The notes below the pieces were generated by a model that saw only the letters and a program-made list of their open reading frames with translations, made no database searches and was not told where the DNA came from. Shown here piece after piece: positions 60,262 to 64,000 of a stretch of 64,000 nucleotides of DNA. Source of the stretch: Actinomadura barringtoniae. Lineage in GTDB: Bacteria; Actinomycetota; Actinomycetes; Streptosporangiales; Streptosporangiaceae. Made by a program: the position numbers and the translations under genes. Numbering within the stretch: position 1 is the first letter of the stretch; each line of letters begins with the position of its first letter. The stretch is from NCBI RefSeq assembly GCF_017573505.1, contig NZ_JAGEOJ010000006.1, positions 124,001 through 188,000 on the forward strand, written 5' to 3'.

Positions 60262-60999
60262 CTAACGCGTCTGATCGGTCGGGCGGATGAGGATCTCGTT
60301 GACCGCGACATGCTCGGGCTGAGTGACCGCATACACGACGGCGTCGGCGATGTCCCCGGGCTGCAGGGTGCGCATGGACGCGGCCATGTCCCCCGCCGCC
60401 GCCCGCATCGTGGGATCGGTGATGTGCCCGGCCAGTTCGGTCGCGACGAAGCCGGGTTCGATGATCACCACGCGTACGCCCTGGGCGGTGACCTCCTGCC
60501 GTAGCGCCTCGGAGAAGGCGTTGACGCCGAACTTCGTCGCGGCGTAGACCCCGTTGTAGGCCGATGCGATCCGGCCCGATGTCGAGGAGACCTGCACGAC
60601 GATGCCCTTGGCCTCCAGCAGATGCGGCAGCGCCGCATGGACCGTGTGCATCGACCCGAGCAGGTTGGTCTCGACCATGCGCGTCCATTCCGTGGTGTCC
60701 GCACCGGCGATCGGGCCGCTGAGCATCACCCCGGCGTTGTTCACCAGGACGTCCAGGGCGCCGAAGCGCTCGACGGTCGCGGCGACCGCGGCTCGCACCG
60801 ACTCCTGATCGGTCACGTCCAGATCGAGGGTCAGGACCTCTCCGGGCGCCTTGCGGGCCAGGGACTCCAACCGGTCGCCGCGCCGGGCCCCGGCCGCGAC
60901 GCGGGTCCCCTCCGCCGAGAGGGCCAGCACAGTGGCCTCGCCGATGCCCGACGACGCTCCCGTGACGAGGACGACCTTGCCGTTCAATATGTCGTTCAT
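60262..60999 (-). CDS. Short-chain dehydrogenase/reductase (second copy)
   Basis: A 245-residue classical SDR with TGASSGIG, NNAG and the catalytic Ser (VSSTSG) plus Tyr-Ala-Ala-Thr-Lys (VYAATKFG). The Arg-rich turn after strand 2 (GARRGDR) suggests NADP preference. It resembles the 48227 SDR in length and in the C-terminal VAVNEILIRPTDQ. CTGGGA-GG-TCCCAG, a small palindrome, lies 13 bp before the start (61012-61025). Two strong stem-loops follow it. The substrate is unknown. Confidence 0.93.
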   Translation of the reverse strand: MNDILNGKVVLVTGASSGIGEATVLALSAEGTRVAAGARRGDRLESLARKAPGEVLTLDLDVTDQESVRAAVAATVERFGALDVLVNNAGVMLSGPIAGADTTEWTRMVETNLLGSMHTVHAALPHLLEAKGIVVQVSSTSGRIASAYNGVYAATKFGVNAFSEALRQEVTAQGVRVVIIEPGFVATELAGHITDPTMRAAAGDMAASMRTLQPGDIADAVVYAVTQPEHVAVNEILIRPTDQTR

Positions 61000-61027
61000 A
61001 ATGCTGCCTTTCTGGGAGGTCCCAGCG

Positions 61028-61053
61028 GCTGCCGGGCCACCGCGCCCGGCAGC
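61028..61053 (-). terminator. Stem-loop after the SdhA/FrdA-like gene
   Basis: GCTGCCGGG-CCACCGCG-CCCGGCAGC, a perfect 9-bp stem seven bases after the stop of the flavoprotein gene. Confidence 0.5.
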
Positions 61054-61059
61054 GGCCTG

Positions 61060-62790
61060 CTATTCGACGAGCTTTCCGTGGGTGGAGACCTCGCGCATGA
61101 GGGCGGCGATCTCGGCGGGGATCGGCGGCAGGGGCTCACGTTCGATCTTGCCGGGCCCCGACCACACCAGGTTGACCCGCAAGGAGGTGTCGGTCTCCGG
61201 GTGATCGGAGCGGTTGTGGCAGCCGCGCGTCTCGCGGCGTTCGAGCGCCGCCTCCAGCGTGGCGCGGGCGGCCAGGACGGTGGACTTCAGGTCGAACGCG
61301 TGCGCGAGGTCCTGGTAGCCAGCCAGGTCGGGGTGGACGCCCAGGTCGCCCATCCGAGCCTCGACCGCCGCCAGCTCGACCAGTCCCTGGCGCAGCCCCG
61401 CCTCATCGCGGACGACGCCGCCGTGCTCGGTCATGATGTCCCGGACCGCGCGCTGCAGTGCCCGGACGTTTTCCGGGCCGTCGCACGCAAGCAGGTCGTC
61501 CACCTCCTGGCGGGCCTCGGCGAGCGCGGACCCGCCGCGCCGCTGGGTGTCGCGGGACGCCGCATAGGCGGCCGCGGCCGCCCCTGTGATCCGGCCGTAC
61601 ACCAGCAGCTCGATGAGGGAGTTGCCGCCGAGCCGGTTCGCTCCGTGCAGGCCGCTGGCGGCCTCCCCGATCGCATACAGGCCGTCGACGTCGGTGCCGT
61701 GGTCCTCTGGCCGGACCCACACCCCGCCCATCGAGTAGTGCGCGGTCGGGGCGACCTCGATGGGGTCCTTGGTGATGTCGAGCATCTGCAGCTCCAGCAG
61801 CGTCTGGTAGACGCGCGGCAACCGGGTCATGATCGTGGCCCGGGGCAGGTGCGAGACGTCCAGCAGGACGCCGCCGGCCGGGGTGCCACGCCCCTCCTTG
61901 ATCTCGGTGTAGGCGGCCAGCGCGACCCGGTCACGGGTGGACAGCTCCATCCGCTCGGGGTCGTACCGCGCCATGAACCGCTCCCCGAGAGCGTTCAGCA
62001 GCCGTCCGCCCTCGCCCCGGGCCGCCTCCGACACCAGCGTCCCCGCCGCGTTCTCGGGCTCGATGAGGCCGGACGGATGGAACTGCACGAGCTCGGGGTC
62101 GCGGATGCGGGCGCCCGCGAGGACGGCCAGGCGGAACGAGTCGCCGGTGTTCTCGTCGCGGCGGGACGAGGTGCGGCGCCAGATCCGGGTGTGTCCACCG
62201 GTGGCCAGGATGACCGCGTCGGCGTGGATGACGTAGCGGGCGCCGTCGTTCAGATCGAACCCGTAGGCACCGAAGATGACGTTGTCTCGGACCAGCAGGC
62301 GGGTGATGCAGACGGTGTCGAGGATCGGCACCTTCAGCTGGGCCGCCCGATTGACGAGGGTGCGCTGGATCTCCAGCCCGGTGTAGTCGCCGCTGAAGGC
62401 GGTGCGCCGCCAGGTGTGGGCACCGAAGAAGCGCTGCGAGATCCGCCCGTCGGCCTCGCGTGCGAACGGCATCCCGTAGTGGACGAGGTCGTCGATGCCG
62501 CGTGCCGCGTTCTCGGTCACGATGCGCACGATGCGCGGGTCGGCCAGCAGGTAGCTCTCCTGCAGGGTGTCGGCGGCGTGCTGCTGCCAGGTGTCCTGCG
62601 GGTCCATCGTCGCCAGTGCCGCGTTGATGCCGCCGGCGGCGAGCGTGGTGTGCGCGTCGCCCTTCGGCCGCTTGCCGATCGCAAGGACGCCCATACCTCG
62701 TTCGGCGAGCTCGATCGCGGCACGCAACCCCGCTCCGCCGGTACCGATCACCAGCACCGGCGTCGCGATCCGCCGCTCGGAATCAGGCAC
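61060..62790 (-). CDS. Stand-alone SdhA/FrdA-like FAD-binding flavoprotein
   Basis: A 576-residue flavoprotein from the GTG at 62790, which overlaps the upstream gene's stop by eight bases; an ATG at 62865 would overlap by 83 bases and adds only a Thr/Ser-rich leader. FAD motif VLVIGTGGAGLRAAIELAE, the AHTTLAAGG segment with the His that covalently binds FAD in SdhA/FrdA, active-site stretch ARGEGGRLLN and TAHYSMGGVW, and GLYAIGEAASGLHGANRLGG are all seen. A short C-terminal helical domain is present. No sdhB/sdhC partner is adjacent. L-aspartate oxidase is less likely because of the conserved His. Confidence 0.85.
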   Translation of the reverse strand: MPDSERRIATPVLVIGTGGAGLRAAIELAERGMGVLAIGKRPKGDAHTTLAAGGINAALATMDPQDTWQQHAADTLQESYLLADPRIVRIVTENAARGIDDLVHYGMPFAREADGRISQRFFGAHTWRRTAFSGDYTGLEIQRTLVNRAAQLKVPILDTVCITRLLVRDNVIFGAYGFDLNDGARYVIHADAVILATGGHTRIWRRTSSRRDENTGDSFRLAVLAGARIRDPELVQFHPSGLIEPENAAGTLVSEAARGEGGRLLNALGERFMARYDPERMELSTRDRVALAAYTEIKEGRGTPAGGVLLDVSHLPRATIMTRLPRVYQTLLELQMLDITKDPIEVAPTAHYSMGGVWVRPEDHGTDVDGLYAIGEAASGLHGANRLGGNSLIELLVYGRITGAAAAAYAASRDTQRRGGSALAEARQEVDDLLACDGPENVRALQRAVRDIMTEHGGVVRDEAGLRQGLVELAAVEARMGDLGVHPDLAGYQDLAHAFDLKSTVLAARATLEAALERRETRGCHNRSDHPETDTSLRVNLVWSGPGKIEREPLPPIPAEIAALMREVSTHGKLVE

Positions 62791-64000
62791 GGTCGTGCTC
62801 CGTTCCGGAGAGACGGCTGTCGCCCGCGTGCTCTTCACGGAAGTCGATCTTGCGGTGCGTGCCATCGCACAGCGGCTTGCCGGCCGAGTGGCCGCAGCGG
62901 CACAGGGTCACTCGGTTGCGGGTCTCCAGCGGCCGGCCGTCCGCACGGTGCACCGGCACGCCGCCGGTGACCCACAGGGCACTGGCCAGTCCGTCCTCCT
63001 CCTCCAGGACCGAGATGGCCCGCGGGAGGTCGGCTTCGATCGTCTCGCCCCCGCGTTGGAGGGCGTAGCTGTAGGAGCCGGAGGGGCAGTGATCGATGCG
63101 CCCCATGATGTTGGAGCGGACGTCGCTGTCGGCGGTGTCGGCCAGCATCTCGGCGATCGGCCGGGTGCGGCCGATGCAGAACGCGGCGTGGATGCACAGC
63201 TCGCCGACGCGCTGCCCGGAGATGCCCACTCCGTCGTGCACGTGCTGCAGTTCCTTGTAGGGCCGGACGTCGGCGTTCTCGGTGCCGTCGAACCCGATCC
63301 GGGCGTGCGTCCCGTCGCAGAACGGCTTGGACCCCGACTGGCCGCAGCGGCATAGCGCGTAGGTGGGCTCGGTCTGCAGGGTGTCACCGGTCTGCCAGGT
63401 GAGCGCGTTGCCCTCGGCGGAGACGATCTTGCGTTTGCGGCGGAGCGGGACGCCGCCGTGGACGAGGTACGGGCCGTCGGGGAGCACCGTGATGCGCTGC
63501 GGCTCGTCGCCGGCGGTCCATCCGCGCTCCGGCGGCGGGACGTACTCGAACGTGGGGCCGGCCGTCGTGCCGTCGCCGTCGGGCGTCCGCATCAGAGCCT
63601 GGGCCTGCGCCTTGAGCTTGTGCATGGTGGCGACGGCGACCGCGAGCAGCCGCGGGCTGCCGTTGAACGCCTGCTCCAGCAAGTGCAGGAGGGTGCAGTA
63701 CGTCCGGTTGAACTCCTCCTGGGCGTTGCGGATCGCGCTGCCCGGGGGGTGGTCGGTGATCTTCGGGTTGGGCCGCATCGGAAGGACGCCGGCGAAGTCC
63801 ACGCCGAGCGGCTCGCCGGTCGGCCCGGACCGCGGGGTGTCGCCGCGGCGGTAGCGGCGGCCGGCCCTGAGCTCCTGGAAGCGGTAGTAGTGGGCGACCT
63901 CGTCCCGGTCGGGATGGTGGACGTCCGGGTCGCCGTCCCAGACCGCGCCGCGGGACGTGCCCTCGCCCTCCTCGACGATCTCCTCCAGCGCGGCCAGCGC
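62783..64000 (-). CDS. Ferritin-like and double CDGSH iron-sulfur protein, 5' end outside the window
   Basis: The frame is open from base 64000 down to the stop at 62783; about 405 residues are visible and the N-terminus is cut off. The visible part starts with a ferritin-like helical region (ALAALEEIVEEGEG, RDEVAHYYRFQELRAGRRY, AIRNAQEEFNRTYCTLLHLL), followed by a CDGSH motif (CRCGQSGSKPFCDGTH), a Fer4_19-like segment (CIHAAFCIGRTRP) and a second CDGSH motif (CRCGHSAGKPLCDGTH). CDGSH motifs bind 2Fe-2S with three Cys and one His and transfer electrons or clusters. It overlaps the SdhA-like gene by eight bases, so it is the probable electron partner of that flavoprotein (inference). Confidence 0.88.
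   Translation of the reverse strand, partial: ALAALEEIVEEGEGTSRGAVWDGDPDVHHPDRDEVAHYYRFQELRAGRRYRRGDTPRSGPTGEPLGVDFAGVLPMRPNPKITDHPPGSAIRNAQEEFNRTYCTLLHLLEQAFNGSPRLLAVAVATMHKLKAQAQALMRTPDGDGTTAGPTFEYVPPPERGWTAGDEPQRITVLPDGPYLVHGGVPLRRKRKIVSAEGNALTWQTGDTLQTEPTYALCRCGQSGSKPFCDGTHARIGFDGTENADVRPYKELQHVHDGVGISGQRVGELCIHAAFCIGRTRPIAEMLADTADSDVRSNIMGRIDHCPSGSYSYALQRGGETIEADLPRAISVLEEEDGLASALWVTGGVPVHRADGRPLETRNRVTLCRCGHSAGKPLCDGTHRKIDFREEHAGDSRLSGTEHDRA

Noticed and set aside
60622-62970. 782-codon plus-strand open frame opposite the SDR and SdhA-like genes
   Set aside because: Antisense shadow of two recognisable enzymes; its composition is typical of a GC-rich mirror frame.

Overview
The window is GC-rich (about 70 percent by eye) and densely coding, with frequent GTG and TTG starts and many 1-8 base start/stop overlaps. 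It carries marker families of mycelial actinobacteria: a WhiB protein, a Methyltransf_19 (DUF574) methyltransferase, very large LuxR-type ATPase regulators, an HspR-like MerR protein and STAS proteins. I infer a filamentous actinomycete, perhaps of the Streptosporangiales/Thermomonosporaceae type; the genus cannot be fixed from the sequence alone. No rRNA, intact tRNA or CRISPR array was found.

Bases 1-19281 form a catabolic region. A carboxymuconolactone decarboxylase-like gene (cut by the window edge), a QsuB-type 3-dehydroshikimate dehydratase and a TetR regulator are followed by a divergent pair: a Tat-exported PQQ-dehydrogenase-like protein with a cupredoxin-like tail, and a secreted ThuA-like protein. 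Next comes an eight-gene minus-strand operon (16124 to 6745): aldehyde dehydrogenase, zinc alcohol dehydrogenase, thiamine-diphosphate decarboxylase, cupin, and a branched-chain-amino-acid-type ABC importer whose permease LivM and ATPase LivG are fused. Divergent to it run an IclR regulator, a class III CoA-transferase and a short citrate-synthase-like enzyme. GGTCC-type dyads occur at both divergent promoters and suggest common control.

Bases 19282-26682 are a scar zone. They hold an intact tyrosine recombinase preceded by TGCACACG inverted repeats, broken genes (DUF6069, a MetE tail, a 5'-truncated AraC regulator, a GH25 muramidase that has lost its catalytic segment), a 179-bp second copy of part of the recombinase, and two intact genes (methyltransferase, epoxide hydrolase).

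Bases 26683-48178 are a stress-response region. It contains a small heat-shock protein with an HspR-like regulator and an anti-anti-sigma factor, three further regulators (AraC, LuxR, PucR types), a MEDS protein, an eight-gene protein-quality-control operon (stress protein, PrsW, DnaK, GrpE, CbpA, CbpM, ClpB, thioredoxin), a cyclic-nucleotide-binding thioredoxin-reductase-like fusion, a second Hsp20, and a DUF1931 histone-fold protein.

Bases 48227-64000 hold two tandem, nearly duplicate LuxR-type ATPase regulators surrounded by small units: SDR, two hydrolases, WhiB-STAS-flavoprotein disulfide reductase, an ECF sigma factor with a truncated tail, a second SDR, an SdhA/FrdA-like flavoprotein, and a ferritin-like/CDGSH iron-sulfur protein cut by the window edge. 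Four of these units carry the same 24-bp dyad element (GCACC[AC]GGGT-N4-CCCTGG-N-CGA and variants), in three cases 88-90 bp before the start codon. This looks like an undescribed local regulon and is the most interesting signal in the window.
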